Assembly (NCBI RefSeq): GCF_900236475.1
Contig: NZ_LT963352.1
Span: 620,001 to 684,000 of the forward strand
Length of the DNA: 64,000 nucleotides
Reading direction: 5' to 3'
DNA from: Streptomyces chartreusis NRRL 3882
GTDB lineage: Bacteria > Actinomycetota > Actinomycetes > Streptomycetales > Streptomycetaceae
Positions 8,412 through 19,905 of this stretch are shown here, piece after piece. The position numbers and the translations under genes are program-made. The notes beneath the pieces are model-generated. The model was not told the origin of the DNA. It searched no databases and was given only the letters and a program-made list of their open reading frames with translations. The stretch's first letter is position 1. Each line of letters begins with the position of its first letter.

Positions 8412-8673
8412 CCGCCGTACGGCCGCACGGCCGTGGCGCGGCATCCTGAGGACGACCGGCGGCCTGCCCCCTCGCGTCCGCCCCGCCCGAGCCGGACGCC
8501 TCCCGCCCGCCTCCGCGGTGCGATCACCCGGCACCACGCGTCATCACAGCATCACGTTTTGTCATGGTTTGCCATGCCGTGGCCGCGGCACTCGGGGCAC
8601 GCGCGAGCGTCGAGCCGACAGCGTCCGGCCGACGCCATCCGCCCCGGCGACGGGGCAGAACAGAGGGTGACCG

Positions 8674-9768
8674 ATGACGACGATCGGTGTGGAAGAGGAG
8701 TACCTGCTCCTCGACCCGGTTACCGGGTTGCCGGTGCCCCTGGCCGACAAGGTGCGGGCCGCCGCGGGTCTGGCGCATCTCGTGGCCGACCAGGAGGTGC
8801 AGTGCGAGCTGCTGCAGGCGCAGGTCGAGGTGGCCACGCCGGTGTGCGGAACGCTGGAGGAGGCAGGGGGACATCTGCTGCGGCTACGGCACGCCATCGG
8901 CGCGGCGGCCGAAGCGCACGGCTGCCGGATCGCGGCCTGCGGAACGCCCCCGCTGCGCCATCGTCACCCGGTGGCCGTCACCGACCAGGCCCGTTACCGG
9001 GCCATGCTCACGCAGGCTCCCCAGCTGGTGGCGGAGCAGCTGGTCAACGGCATGCACGTACACGTGGCCGTGCCCAGCCGGGAGACCGGTGTGCAGGTCC
9101 TGAACCGGATCCGGGTCTGGCTGCCGACCCTGACGGCCATGTCGGCGAACTCCCCGCTCTGGGACGGCCACGACACCGGCTTCGCCAGCTGGCGCACCGT
9201 GATCTTCGGCCGCTGGCCGGTCAGCGGCGTGCCCCCGTTCTTCCGTGACGTGGCCGACCACGACCGGCGCGTGGCTCAACTGCTGGAGAGCGGTGTGATC
9301 TCGGACAGCGGGCAGTTGTACTGGCAGGCCCGCCTGTCGGCCCGGTACCCCACCGTCGAGGTGCGCTGCCTGGACGTGCAACTGCGCGCGGACGACGCGG
9401 TCATGCTCGCGGGCATGACCCACGCTCTCGTGGACACGGCCATCAGGGAGACGGTCGCCGGGGCGCCGATGCCCGACTCCCCGCCGGAGCTGCTCCAGGT
9501 CGCTCTGTGGCATGCCGCCCGGCACGGCCTGAGCGACACCCTGGTCTGCCCGAACGGCCGGCCGCGCCGTGCCGGGGACGTGCTGTACCAGCTCCTGCGG
9601 TACGTCGCTCCGGCACTCGAGGCGTCCGGCGCGACCCGGCAGGTGACGGCCTTGGTCCACCGGCTGCTCCAGAACGGGACCGGAGCGGACAGACAGCGCG
9701 CCGCTCTCGCCGAAGGCGGCATTCGGGCCGTCACGGACCTGATCGGCGCGGAGAGCAGCATGTCGTGA
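8674..9768 (+). CDS. carboxylate-amine ligase, YbdK/glutamate-cysteine ligase 2 type
   Basis: 364 aa, the usual length of the YbdK-type GCS2 family. The N-terminus [18 protein letters not shown] carries the diagnostic GVEEE metal/substrate motif. [10 protein letters not shown] and the VEVRCLDVQ stretch near residue 225 are other family hallmarks. The enzymes ligate an amine to a glutamyl carboxylate using ATP. E. coli YbdK makes gamma-glutamylcysteine only weakly, and Streptomyces have many paralogues whose physiological substrates are not known. It follows 260 bp of non-coding sequence with its own promoter likely there. Confidence 0.85.
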   Translation: MTTIGVEEEYLLLDPVTGLPVPLADKVRAAAGLAHLVADQEVQCELLQAQVEVATPVCGTLEEAGGHLLRLRHAIGAAAEAHGCRIAACGTPPLRHRHPVAVTDQARYRAMLTQAPQLVAEQLVNGMHVHVAVPSRETGVQVLNRIRVWLPTLTAMSANSPLWDGHDTGFASWRTVIFGRWPVSGVPPFFRDVADHDRRVAQLLESGVISDSGQLYWQARLSARYPTVEVRCLDVQLRADDAVMLAGMTHALVDTAIRETVAGAPMPDSPPELLQVALWHAARHGLSDTLVCPNGRPRRAGDVLYQLLRYVAPALEASGATRQVTALVHRLLQNGTGADRQRAALAEGGIRAVTDLIGAESSMS

Positions 9769-9846
9769 CTCCCTGGCCGACCCCCGGTCGGGCCGAGGCT
9801 CCGGACCGCACTTGCCCTGCGTCATGCCCTGCGTCACGTCCCCGCA

Positions 9847-10884
9847 TCAGGCAGGAGGCTGGGACGGGAGGGATTCGGGGCTGACGCGATCGACCTTGGC
9901 TGCGTCGGCGAGGGCCGCGGCAGCGGCTTTCGCCGCCTGTGCGGCGTCGTCGGCGGCCTGGGCATCCATGTCGTCGGTGGGCTTCTCGCGGGTGGCCGGC
10001 GACGGGGGCAGCGCCTCGCTGAAGGCGCGGGACACACCCTGGAGTGCGGAGGTGACCTCACTGGGGATCACCCAGAACGTGCTGCCCGCCCCCTGCGCCA
10101 GTTGGGGCAGCGTCTGGAGGTACTGCCAGGCGAGCAGCTTGGGGTCGGGGTCGTTGCGGTGCACTGCCTGGAACACCTCGTCGATGGCCCGGGACTGGCC
10201 CTCGGCCTGGAGGATCGCGGCGGTACGGTTGCCCTCCGCGCGCAGGACGGCGGCCTGCTTGTCGCCTTCGGCGGTGAGGATCTGTGACTGGCGTTGCCCC
10301 TCGGCCCCGAGGATCGCGGCCCGCTTGTCCCGCTCGGCTCGCATCTGCTTCTGCATCGCGTCCTTGATGGACTGCGGGGGGTCGATGGCCTTGATCTCCA
10401 CCCGGTTGACCCTCAGCCCCCACTTGCCGGTGGCCTCGTCCAGGACACCACGGAGCTGGCTGTTGATGGTGTCGCGCGAGGTGAGGGTCTTTTCCAGGTC
10501 CATGGATCCCACGACGTTGCGCAGCGTGGTGACGGTCAACTGCTCGACCGCCTGGAGGAAATTCGCGATCTCGTAGAAGGCCGCGCGCGGATCGGTGACC
10601 TGGAAGTAGAGGACGGTGTCGATCTCGACGACCAGGTTGTCCTCGGTGATGACCGGCTGCGGTTTGAAGGAGACGACCTGTTCCCGAAGGTCGATCACCG
10701 GATGGACCCGGTCGATGTACGGGATGACGAGATTGAGGCCGGGATTCAGGGTCCGGTGGTAGCGGCCGAGTCGCTCGACGTTGCGAGCACGGGCCTGGGG
10801 AACGATACGGACCGCCCGCACCACGGTGAAGACCGCGAACAGTGCGACGAGCAGGCCGGCGATCAAGAACGCGGAGGTTTCCAT
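9847..10884 (-). CDS. SPFH-domain membrane-anchored protein (stomatin/QmcA-like)
   Basis: 345 aa from the ATG at 10884. One N-terminal membrane helix (FLIAGLLVALFAVFTVVRAV) is followed by the SPFH/band-7 domain (VPQARARNVERLGRYHRTLNPGLN, then VVEIDTVLYFQVTDP). A coiled-coil region then has four AEG repeats (AILGAEG, ILTAEG, VLRAEG, ILQAEG), and the tail is Ala-rich. SPFH proteins oligomerise into membrane-domain scaffolds and often work with NfeD partners. The NfeD-like gene ends 5 bp upstream of this start, so the two form an operon. Confidence 0.88.
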   Translation of the reverse strand: METSAFLIAGLLVALFAVFTVVRAVRIVPQARARNVERLGRYHRTLNPGLNLVIPYIDRVHPVIDLREQVVSFKPQPVITEDNLVVEIDTVLYFQVTDPRAAFYEIANFLQAVEQLTVTTLRNVVGSMDLEKTLTSRDTINSQLRGVLDEATGKWGLRVNRVEIKAIDPPQSIKDAMQKQMRAERDKRAAILGAEGQRQSQILTAEGDKQAAVLRAEGNRTAAILQAEGQSRAIDEVFQAVHRNDPDPKLLAWQYLQTLPQLAQGAGSTFWVIPSEVTSALQGVSRAFSEALPPSPATREKPTDDMDAQAADDAAQAAKAAAAALADAAKVDRVSPESLPSQPPA

Positions 10885-10889
10885 GATTC

Positions 10890-11321
10890 TCAGTCCCGTG
10901 GGTAGACGATCGCGGTGGCGCCACTGATCTCTATGACGTCGACGGTCTTTCCTGCAGGAATCACCAGCGTCTCGTCGAAGGCGCGGGCCGTCCACTCCTC
11001 ACCGTCGATACGGACCCTGCCGCCCAGGCCCGTCACCTCGGAGACGACGTAGGCAGCCCGGCCGACCAGGGCGTCCACGCCGAACCGTGCCGCCTGGGGC
11101 TGGAGGACGTGGCGCAGCGCGAAGGGGCGCACGAACAGCAAGGTGACTGTCGCCACGGCTGTGAAGACCAAGAACTGGAACGGCAGCGGCAGTCCGAGCG
11201 CGGCGGAGCCCGCCGTGACCAACGCGGCCGCACTCAGCATCCCGAGCGCAGCGGTCAGGGTGAAGATCTCCGCCACGGCCAGCACGGCCGCGATGATCAA
11301 CCAGATCAGCCACGGATCCAT
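10890..11321 (-). CDS. NfeD-family membrane protein
   Basis: 143 aa from the ATG at 11321 with a GAGGGGGG ribosome-binding site. The N-terminal half holds tightly spaced membrane helices (WLIWLIIAAVLAVAEIFTL, MLSAAALVTAGSAALGL, FQFLVFTAVATVTLLFV). The C-terminal half is the small OB-fold NfeD domain (ALVGRAAYVVSEVTGLGGRVRIDGEEWTAR and AGKTVDVIEISG). It is the short form without a ClpP-like protease domain. It is the first gene of a two-gene operon with the SPFH scaffold, its usual functional partner. Confidence 0.88.
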   Translation of the reverse strand: MDPWLIWLIIAAVLAVAEIFTLTAALGMLSAAALVTAGSAALGLPLPFQFLVFTAVATVTLLFVRPFALRHVLQPQAARFGVDALVGRAAYVVSEVTGLGGRVRIDGEEWTARAFDETLVIPAGKTVDVIEISGATAIVYPRD

Positions 11322-11803
11322 TGCGCGCCCCCCTCTCAGCGGTATGGGCACGGAAGGGTCTTTTGCATCCGATTTACCCACATCGCGAAGATCCCTACTC
11401 CAGAGACGGCTCCCCGTGGTGGAACCGCCCCTCTCCACCGGTACCGCGAGGTGCACTCCGCCCGCTGAGTCGTTGACGGCGGGCTCCGCGACGGCCGGCA
11501 GACCGTCGCGCTGCATCGGGACGACCTCGACGGTGTTCTTGCCCCACCTTCCGGGAACTCCCCACCGGATTCGATGACTTTCCGGTCCTTGAGCCGCTGT
11601 CCTTCCTTCTGGGACTCCCTCGAACAGGACACGACCTGCACACCTGACGATCCGTCGGCCGAGTCGGCGTGGGGCGGCATCAGTGCCGTCGCAGCCCGCT
11701 GGGGACGGCCGTGAACACCCAAGATCGACAACTGGTCAAGCCCGAGGCGGCCTGCGAGGATGAAGGCCAGAGGCGCACGTACCAGTCTCACCAGGAGGTA
11801 CCC
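11322..11803. other. 482-bp stretch without a supported gene
   Basis: It separates the divergent NfeD/SPFH and dhaKLM operons, so promoters for both should lie here. Reading frames are open on both strands but none has a ribosome-binding site, consistent codon bias and recognisable protein together. I could not pick a promoter with confidence. Confidence 0.5.
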
Positions 11804-12796
11804 GTGAAGATGCTGATCAACGTCCCGGAGACCGTGGTCGCGGATGCGCTGCGTGGTCTGGCGGCTGCCCACCCGGAGCTGACCGTGGACGTGGAGAACC
11901 GGGTGATCGTGCGGCGGGACGCCCCCGTGGCCGGGAAAGTGGGGCTGGTCTCGGGCGGTGGCTCGGGACACGAGCCGCTGCACGGGGGTTTCGTCGGGCC
12001 CGGCATGCTGTCGGCCGCCTGTCCTGGCGAGGTTTTCACCTCCCCCGTGCCCGACCAGATGCTGCGCGCGGCCGCCGCCGTGGACAGCGGGGCCGGGGTC
12101 CTGTTCATCGTGAAGAACTACACCGGTGACGTGCTCAATTTCGACATGGCCGCCGAGCTGGCCGAGGACGAGGGCATTCAGGTCGCGAAGGTACTGGTCA
12201 ACGATGACGTGGCGGTGACCGACAGCCTGTACACGGCCGGGCGGCGCGGTACCGGCGCGACGCTGTTCGTGGAGAAGATCGCGGGCGCCGCCGCTGATGA
12301 GGGCATGCCACTGGAGCGGGTGGAGGCCATCGCCCGGCAGGTCAACGAGAACTCCCGCAGTTTCGGTGTCGCGCTGAGCGCGTGCAGCACGCCGGCCAAG
12401 GGCAGCCCCACCTTCGATCTGCCGCCCGGTGAACTGGAGTTGGGCATCGGGATCCACGGCGAACCCGGCCGGGAGCGGCGGGCGATGATGACGTCCGGCG
12501 AGATCGCCGAGGCCGCCGTCGAGGCGGTGGTGGAGGACCTCCGGCCGCGCAACCCCGTGCTGGTCCTCGTCAACGGCATGGGGGCGACGCCCCTGCTCGA
12601 GCTGTACGGCTTCAACGCCGAGGTGCACCGCGTGCTCGCCGCCCGGGGCGTCCCCGTCGCCCGCGTCCTCGTGGGCAACTACGTCACCTCCCTGGACATG
12701 GCGGGCGCCTCCCTCACCCTGTGCCAGGTGGACGAGGAGATGCTGCGGCTGTGGGACGCGCCGGTGAAGACGCCGGGTCTGCGCTGGGGCGTGTGA
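11804..12796 (+). CDS. dhaK: dihydroxyacetone kinase subunit DhaK
   Basis: 330 aa from the GTG at 11804, chosen because an AGGAGG box lies 5 nt upstream; the next ATG, at 11810, is too far from it. DhaK binds dihydroxyacetone covalently through a histidine and presents it to DhaL for phosphorylation. The substrate-site stretches GGGSGHEPLHGGFVG and GIGIHGEPG (active His) are intact. It is the first gene of a dhaK-dhaL-dhaM operon, the PTS-dependent type, in which phosphate comes from phosphoenolpyruvate through HPr and DhaM. Confidence 0.95.
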   Translation: MKMLINVPETVVADALRGLAAAHPELTVDVENRVIVRRDAPVAGKVGLVSGGGSGHEPLHGGFVGPGMLSAACPGEVFTSPVPDQMLRAAAAVDSGAGVLFIVKNYTGDVLNFDMAAELAEDEGIQVAKVLVNDDVAVTDSLYTAGRRGTGATLFVEKIAGAAADEGMPLERVEAIARQVNENSRSFGVALSACSTPAKGSPTFDLPPGELELGIGIHGEPGRERRAMMTSGEIAEAAVEAVVEDLRPRNPVLVLVNGMGATPLLELYGFNAEVHRVLAARGVPVARVLVGNYVTSLDMAGASLTLCQVDEEMLRLWDAPVKTPGLRWGV

Positions 12797-12845
12797 CGCG
12801 GAAGGGGTAGAGGATCACCACGTACCTACCAGGCAAGGAGACCCA

Positions 12846-13445
12846 GTGCTCGACGCCGATTTCTTCCGCCGTTGGATGACGGCGACCGCCGCGTCCGTCG
12901 ACCGTGAGGCGGAACGGCTCACCGCCCTCGACTCCCCCATCGGGGACGCCGACCACGGCAGCAACCTCCAGCGTGGCTTCACGGCCGTGACGGCGGCCCT
13001 GGAGAAGGAGGATCCCGGCACGCCGGGCGGGATCCTGACGCTGGCCGGGCGCCAGCTGATCTCGACGGTCGGCGGCGCCTCGGGGCCGCTGTACGGGACG
13101 CTGCTGCGCCGTACCGGCAAGGCGCTCGGGGATGCCGCCGAGGTCAGCGCGGAGCAGCTGGCCGAGGCGCTGCGGGCCGGGGTGGACGCGGTCATGACGC
13201 TGGGCGGTGCCGCGCCGGGCGACAAGACCATGATCGACGCGCTGGTGCCGGCGGTGGACGCGCTGGGCGACTCGTTCACGGCGGCCCGGACCGCCGCGGA
13301 GGAGGGCGCGGTGGCGACGACGCCGTTGCAGGCGCGCAAGGGCCGGGCGAGCTATCTGGGTGAGCGCAGCATCGGTCACCAGGACCCGGGTGCCACCTCG
13401 GCGGCGCTGCTCGTCGCCGGACTCGCGGAGGCCGCCGGTGAGTGA
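12846..13445 (+). CDS. dhaL: dihydroxyacetone kinase subunit DhaL
   Basis: 199 aa from the GTG at 12846 with AAGGAGA just upstream. DhaL carries a bound ADP/ATP coenzyme that is rephosphorylated by DhaM and transfers phosphate to dihydroxyacetone held by DhaK. The Mg-binding SPIGDADHGSNLQRGF motif is complete, as are the nucleotide loops TVGGASGPLYGT and APGDKTMIDAL. The C-terminal DPGATSAALL is typical. The 3' end overlaps dhaM by 8 bp, so translation is coupled. Confidence 0.95.
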   Translation: MLDADFFRRWMTATAASVDREAERLTALDSPIGDADHGSNLQRGFTAVTAALEKEDPGTPGGILTLAGRQLISTVGGASGPLYGTLLRRTGKALGDAAEVSAEQLAEALRAGVDAVMTLGGAAPGDKTMIDALVPAVDALGDSFTAARTAAEEGAVATTPLQARKGRASYLGERSIGHQDPGATSAALLVAGLAEAAGE

Positions 13446-13848
13446 CGAGCGGCTCGTGGGGATCGTGCTGGTGTCGCACAGCGCGGAGGTGGCCGCGTCG
13501 GTCGCCGCGCTGGCGAAGGGCCTCGCGGGCGGCGGCCCGGCGGTGCCCGTCGCCCCGGCGGGCGGCACCGAGAGCGGCGGGCTCGGCACCAGCGCCGAAC
13601 TGATCGCCGCGGCGGCCGCGTCCGTCGACCGGGGTGCCGGCGTCGCCGTGCTGGCCGACCTGGGCAGCGCGGTGCTCACCGTGAAGGCGCTGCTCGCGGA
13701 GGGAGACGAACTCCCGGAGCAGACGCGGCTGGTGGACGCTCCGTTCGTGGAGGGGGCCGTCGCCGCGGTCGTCACGGCGGCCACCGGGGCCGACCTGGCG
13801 GCGGTGGAGTCGGCCGCAGCGGAGGCGTACACGTACCGGAAGGTGTGA
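13438..13848 (+). CDS. dhaM: PTS-dependent dihydroxyacetone kinase phosphotransferase subunit DhaM
   Basis: 136 aa from the GTG at 13438, inside the end of dhaL. This is the EIIA-Man-like domain only, without the HPr or EI-like extensions of enterobacterial DhaM. The active-site histidine is in GIVLVSHSAEVA, and GGTESGGLGTSAELI and VLADLGSAVLTVKALL are family signatures. It would take phosphate from the general HPr and pass it to the nucleotide in DhaL. A strong hairpin follows directly. Confidence 0.93.
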   Translation: MSDERLVGIVLVSHSAEVAASVAALAKGLAGGGPAVPVAPAGGTESGGLGTSAELIAAAAASVDRGAGVAVLADLGSAVLTVKALLAEGDELPEQTRLVDAPFVEGAVAAVVTAATGADLAAVESAAAEAYTYRKV

Positions 13849-13855
13849 GACCGGG

Positions 13856-13882
13856 CCGGGCACGCCGGATCGGCGTGCCCGG
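13856..13882 (+). terminator. terminator hairpin after dhaKLM
   Basis: A perfect 12-bp stem CCGGGCACGCCG / CGGCGTGCCCGG with a 3-nt loop (GAT), 7 bp after the dhaM stop. There is no U tract, as is usual in Streptomyces. It also faces the end of the convergent chitosanase gene. Confidence 0.75.
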
Positions 13883-13925
13883 CGCCCATCGGCCGCCGGG
13901 CGGCGGAGGGGCCCCTGACGTTCCG

Positions 13926-14657
13926 TCAGTGCTCGGCGTCGCCCGGTCGGTCACTCCACGGCTCTCCGTCGAGCACTTGGTCGCCGACGAATCGCCTCGC
14001 CAGCCGCTCCCCCGCCGCCTCGGCCGCCGCGTGGTCCTCGATGGGTGACACGCGGGCGTTCTTGAAGACGATGTAAGTGACGCCGGAGGGTGTGCCGCCG
14101 CCCCGCGGGTCGGCGCGGACACCGAGGGCCTTGGCGGTCGCGTGGGACGCCTCTCCGATGATGTCCTGCGGGCCCGTGTCGCCGACGACCGCGTACTGCA
14201 CACGGTCGCGGTGGACGACGGCCACGACGGAACCGCCGCCCACGCCGTGCTCCCGGTAGTCCCAGATGCGGCTCGGGGCGGGCACGACGATGAAGGGGAG
14301 GCGTTCGGCGCTCAGGGGACGGCCGTCCGACTGCGCGTAGGCGGTGCTGCCGGAGAAGTGGGGGTCCGTGCGGCGGTTGCAGCGGGGTCCGGGGCGGCCG
14401 TCGCAGTCGATGTCCATGTCGGCCTTCCAGAACACGGCGTCCTGGGTCCCGCAGACCGGGATCTTCGCGGGTGCGCCGCTGTCGCTGCGGTACCGGCCTC
14501 GGGAGACCGGAGCACAGTCCCGTACCTTGGCCAGCAGGTCGGCGGCGCTGACGGGGTTCTCGCGCCACACCACCGGCCGGGGCGGAGCGGCGGAGGGCGT
14601 CGTCGGGGCGAGCAGGGCGGCGCTGGCCGCGGCCAGTGTGAGCGACTGGACACGCAC
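13926..14657 (-). CDS. secreted chitosanase, glycoside hydrolase family 75
   Basis: 243 aa from the GTG at 14657, preceded by AGGAGAGG. A short Sec signal peptide (VRVQSLTLAAASAALLAPTTPSAAP) leads into a GH75 catalytic domain. FWKADMDIDCDGRPGPRC holds the catalytic Asp region, and SAERLPFIVVPAPSRIWDY holds the conserved Glu. VVYAVVGDTGPQ-like (here VQYAVVGDTGPQDIIGEAS) and GVTYIVFKN also match. GH75 enzymes endo-hydrolyse chitosan by inversion. It is secreted and probably degrades fungal or arthropod chitosan. Confidence 0.88.
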   Translation of the reverse strand: MRVQSLTLAAASAALLAPTTPSAAPPRPVVWRENPVSAADLLAKVRDCAPVSRGRYRSDSGAPAKIPVCGTQDAVFWKADMDIDCDGRPGPRCNRRTDPHFSGSTAYAQSDGRPLSAERLPFIVVPAPSRIWDYREHGVGGGSVVAVVHRDRVQYAVVGDTGPQDIIGEASHATAKALGVRADPRGGGTPSGVTYIVFKNARVSPIEDHAAAEAAGERLARRFVGDQVLDGEPWSDRPGDAEH

Positions 14658-14693
14658 GATAGGTGAGCCTCTCCTGGGGAACCTGACGGGCAC

Positions 14694-14915
14694 TCAGCCC
14701 AATCTGACCCCGGGGTGATCACCCGGCCACCGGTGGAGGGCCGGACGGTGCACGGCCCCAACCTCCGACAGCGGCCGGGGGCCTGAGTCCGTGTAAGAAC
14801 CCAGGCGGGCCCCGGCCACCAGCGCCGGCGCGGGATCTGCGACGACAGCGGTCCGCGCGACAGGCCCGAACTTCCCGGTGTCCGCCAGGAGTTCGGCCGT
14901 GAGGACCTTCAGCAT
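14694..14915 (-). CDS. short hypothetical protein upstream of the chitosanase
   Basis: 73 aa with a good GGGAGAG ribosome-binding site 6 nt before the ATG at 14915, and high G/C at third positions in the first 40 codons (MLKVLTAELLADTGKFGPVART). Codon bias fades after about residue 40 and no family is recognised. It could be a small gene or the start of a gene eroded at its 3' end. It sits 36 bp upstream of the chitosanase on the same strand. Confidence 0.35.
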   Translation of the reverse strand: MLKVLTAELLADTGKFGPVARTAVVADPAPALVAGARLGSYTDSGPRPLSEVGAVHRPALHRWPGDHPGVRLG

Positions 14916-15065
14916 ACGTAACTCTCCCGGGTGGTCACGAACGGCGGGGGGGTGACGCGGGCCCTCGCCGCGACCGGCGACACCACCGCCCTCTTGATGT
15001 CGTCGCGTCAGCCACGCCATATTGGTCCGGACCATTCCCGAGTTTCGGCCCCGGGAGGCAGTGCC

Positions 15066-16058
15066 GTGCGAGGCGTTTCCGTTTCCGTCCCGGCTCGTCC
15101 GCTCCGCCGCCTCGCGCTCTGCGGGGCCCTCGCGCTGGTCGCCTCCTGTGGTGCGGCCGGATCGGGCGAAGGGGACGCCGGCGGTCCGCCGGGAGCACCG
15201 ACGGGTGTCACCGCTGCGGCGGGCAGCGCGACGAGCGTGCATGTCATGTGGAGCGCGACCGCACGGGCCGAGACCTACGAGGTGTATCGCGGCCCCCGTA
15301 AGGTCAAAGAAGTGCTGGGTTCGGAGCACATGGTGGATGTCACCAGGCTCCGGCCCGCCACGGTGTATGTCTTCACCGTGCGGGCCCGGGGCGCCGACGG
15401 GCGGCTCGGGCCGCCCAGCCGTGGGGTCCGGGCGAGGACACCGGCGGCCGCCGCGGACGACCACCGGGCACCGACCCGCCCGGCGGCGGCCCGCGGCCGC
15501 GCGGCCGGAAGCCGGGCGGCCCAGCTGTCCTGGTCCGCCTCGACGGACGACCGGTACGTGGTGTCGTACGACGTCCACCAGGGCGGCACGAAGATCCACA
15601 GCGTGGGCGGGGGCCGGACGGCGGCCGTGGTCACCGGGCTGCGGCCCGGCACGTCCTACTCGTTCACCGTCCGGGCCAGGGACGCGGCCGGCAACGTCTC
15701 CCCCGCCAGTCCCGCCGTCCGCCTCACCACGCCGGGCACGGACGACGGCCGCGCCATGGCCCCGACCTCCTTGCGGGCGACCGGCCACCGGGAGGACGGG
15801 GCCTACTACGTCGACCTGAGCTGGGTGCCGCCCCGCGTGGACGGCGAGGTCACCGAGTACGAGATCCATCTCGACGGCCGTCGGGCCACGTCCCTCGTGT
15901 TCGGCGGGAGCGCGCCGCGCGACCGGGCGACGTACAGCTTCTACGTGGGGCGGGCCGCCGGTGTCACCCATCGGGTCCGTGTCCGGGCGATGCTGCCGGA
16001 CGGCACGTGGGGAGGCTTCTCGGCGGAGCGGACGGTGACGACGGGCGCGGGGAAGTGA
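15066..16058 (+). CDS. lipoprotein with fibronectin type III repeats
   Basis: 330 aa from the GTG at 15066 behind a GGGAGG box. The N-terminus has Arg residues, a hydrophobic segment and lipobox LVASC, so it should be a lipid-anchored surface protein. Three FN3 modules follow: GAPTGVTAAAGSATSVHVMW at about 55, AAQLSWSASTDDRYVVSYDV at about 155, and APTSLRATGHREDGAYYVDLSW at about 245. They are separated by TP/Ala-rich linkers. No catalytic domain is present. Such FN3 arrays in Streptomyces are usually attached to polysaccharide-active enzymes, so a binding or spacer role is inferred. Confidence 0.8.
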   Translation: MRGVSVSVPARPLRRLALCGALALVASCGAAGSGEGDAGGPPGAPTGVTAAAGSATSVHVMWSATARAETYEVYRGPRKVKEVLGSEHMVDVTRLRPATVYVFTVRARGADGRLGPPSRGVRARTPAAAADDHRAPTRPAAARGRAAGSRAAQLSWSASTDDRYVVSYDVHQGGTKIHSVGGGRTAAVVTGLRPGTSYSFTVRARDAAGNVSPASPAVRLTTPGTDDGRAMAPTSLRATGHREDGAYYVDLSWVPPRVDGEVTEYEIHLDGRRATSLVFGGSAPRDRATYSFYVGRAAGVTHRVRVRAMLPDGTWGGFSAERTVTTGAGK

Positions 16059-16248
16059 CGTCGTTCGTACGGATCCCGCGTGCGGTCCCCCGTCGGCCGC
16101 CCGAAGGAACCAGTCACCTGCACGGGGGCACCCGGCGTGCGGCCGGGCCCGGGGGCGCCTTGGCTGACCCTGAGGCAGCACGGGCGTTCCCCGATCCTCG
16201 GCGGCGCAAGGGATGTACCGCCAACCGTGCCGCCGGAGGGCAGTCCAC

Positions 16249-16788
16249 ATGCGCAACTCATCGCCAGTTCTCCGCTCCGGCCTGACCGTGGCCGCCGCCG
16301 CGCTGCCCCTCGCCCTGGCGGCGGTTCCCGCTGCCGCGGGTCCGGGCATCTCCGTGAGCACGACCGGGTCCACGGTGTCGGTCACGACCAGCGCGTGCAC
16401 GCAGATCAACGGCAGCTGGGGCACCGCCTCGCTCCTCACCAGCAGTCAGGGCAGCTTCGCCCAGGGACGTCAGGTGACCCTGTCGGGAACGTCGACCAGT
16501 CAGTCCGCCGCCTGGTCGAACGTCTCGCCGGGGACGTTCACCGTCATCGTCATCTGCTCGGACGGCACCACCGCGGGCACGCAGTCGGTCGTCGTCTCCC
16601 CCGCTCCCTCCCCCACGAGGTCGCCGTCTCCCTCGGCCTCGCCGTCCCGCGGTGTCATGGGCGGGGTCGGCGGGAGCGCCACCGACTACGGCACCGTCGC
16701 GCTCGTGGCAGGCGGCGCGCTGGTCGGGACCGGCCTCCTCGCGACGGTCTGGTACCTGCGCCGGCGCAACAGGCCGTACCGGCTCTGA
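16249..16788 (+). CDS. secreted, C-terminally membrane-anchored surface protein
   Basis: 179 aa from the ATG at 16249 (GGAGGG upstream). It has a signal peptide (LRSGLTVAAAALPLALAAVPAAAG), then a Ser/Thr-rich beta domain with a Cys pair (SACTQIN and VICSDGT). A Pro/Ser linker follows (PAPSPTRSPSPSASPS), then a C-terminal membrane helix (GTVALVAGGALVGTGLLATVWYL) and RRRN. No LPxTG motif is visible, so retention is by the helix rather than sortase. Function unknown. Confidence 0.72.
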   Translation: MRNSSPVLRSGLTVAAAALPLALAAVPAAAGPGISVSTTGSTVSVTTSACTQINGSWGTASLLTSSQGSFAQGRQVTLSGTSTSQSAAWSNVSPGTFTVIVICSDGTTAGTQSVVVSPAPSPTRSPSPSASPSRGVMGGVGGSATDYGTVALVAGGALVGTGLLATVWYLRRRNRPYRL

Positions 16789-16800
16789 TCCGGTACGAAG

Positions 16801-16842
16801 GGCGGCCCGCCCTCCCGAAGCGCTCCGGTCGGGCGGGCCGCC
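16801..16842. terminator. bidirectional terminator hairpin
   Basis: 12-bp perfect inverted repeat GGCGGCCCGCCC / GGGCGGGCCGCC separated by 18 nt, placed between two convergent genes (stops at 16788 and 16855). It should serve both strands. Confidence 0.7.
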
Positions 16843-16854
16843 GTGACACCCCGG

Positions 16855-17415
16855 TCAGGCCGGGCGGGTCGGCTCGCCGTCCGGGAGTTCGGCGAGGTCC
16901 GCCAGGGCGCGCCTGAGCCACTGGGTCCAGAACGTCTCCAGGTCGATTCCGGCCTGGAGCACCAGATGCCGCAGCCGGTCCTCGGTGCCGTCCCGGCCGG
17001 GCGGGAAGTCACGCTTCTCGATCTCCTGGTACTCCGCCAGCTGCCGCTCGTGCAGCTCCAGGTGGCGTCGCAGATCGGCCTCCAGGCCCGCGGTGCCGAC
17101 CACGGCCGCAGCCCTCAGCCGCAGCAGCAGCACGTCGCGGTGCGGCTTGGGGTCCTGGGAGGCGGCAGTCCAGCGGGCCAGTTCGGCGCGGCCCGCCGGC
17201 AGGACCTCGTAGCTCTTCTTCTGGCCGCGCGTCGGCTGCTCGGCGGGCAGGGCCCGGATCAGGCCGTCGGTCTCCAGCTTTCCCAGCTCGCGATAGATCT
17301 GCTGGTGCGTCGCGGACCAGAAGTACCCGATCGACCGGTCGAAGCGCCGGGTCAGCTCCAGCCCCGACGACGGCTTCTCGAGCAGGGCGGTGAGGATCGC
17401 GTGCGGGAGTGACAT
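16855..17415 (-). CDS. PadR family transcriptional regulator
   Basis: 186 aa. The N-terminal PadR winged helix is clear: MSLPHAILTALLEKPSSGLELTRRFDRSIGYFWSATHQQIYRELGKLE. A C-terminal Vir-like dimerisation helix bundle follows (LLLRLRAAAVVG, DLRRHLELHERQLAEYQEIE). It lies 28 bp behind the fadH-like gene on the same strand. It is a candidate repressor of that gene through the palindrome at 19516, with an acyl- or aromatic-type ligand plausible but not shown. Confidence 0.85.
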   Translation of the reverse strand: MSLPHAILTALLEKPSSGLELTRRFDRSIGYFWSATHQQIYRELGKLETDGLIRALPAEQPTRGQKKSYEVLPAGRAELARWTAASQDPKPHRDVLLLRLRAAAVVGTAGLEADLRRHLELHERQLAEYQEIEKRDFPPGRDGTEDRLRHLVLQAGIDLETFWTQWLRRALADLAELPDGEPTRPA

Positions 17416-17443
17416 GGCCTCATCCTAGGGACGGGTTTCCGCA

Positions 17444-19898
<2,455 letters not shown>

Positions 19899-19905
19899 GG
19901 GGCGG

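Noticed and set aside
8563..8576. CATGG-TTTG-CCATG inverted repeat upstream of the carboxylate-amine ligase
   Set aside because: Arms of only five bases, about 100 bp from the start and with no regulator nearby; too weak to report as an operator.
11336..12628. 430-codon minus-strand frame over dhaK
   Set aside because: Antisense shadow of dhaK. Its end in the 11336-11660 gap has no independent support.
14694..16439. 581-codon open frame on the minus strand over the FN3 lipoprotein
   Set aside because: Most of it is antisense to the lipoprotein gene, which has a signal peptide and three FN3 domains. Only the last 73 codons, which have their own start signals, are kept as a tentative small gene.
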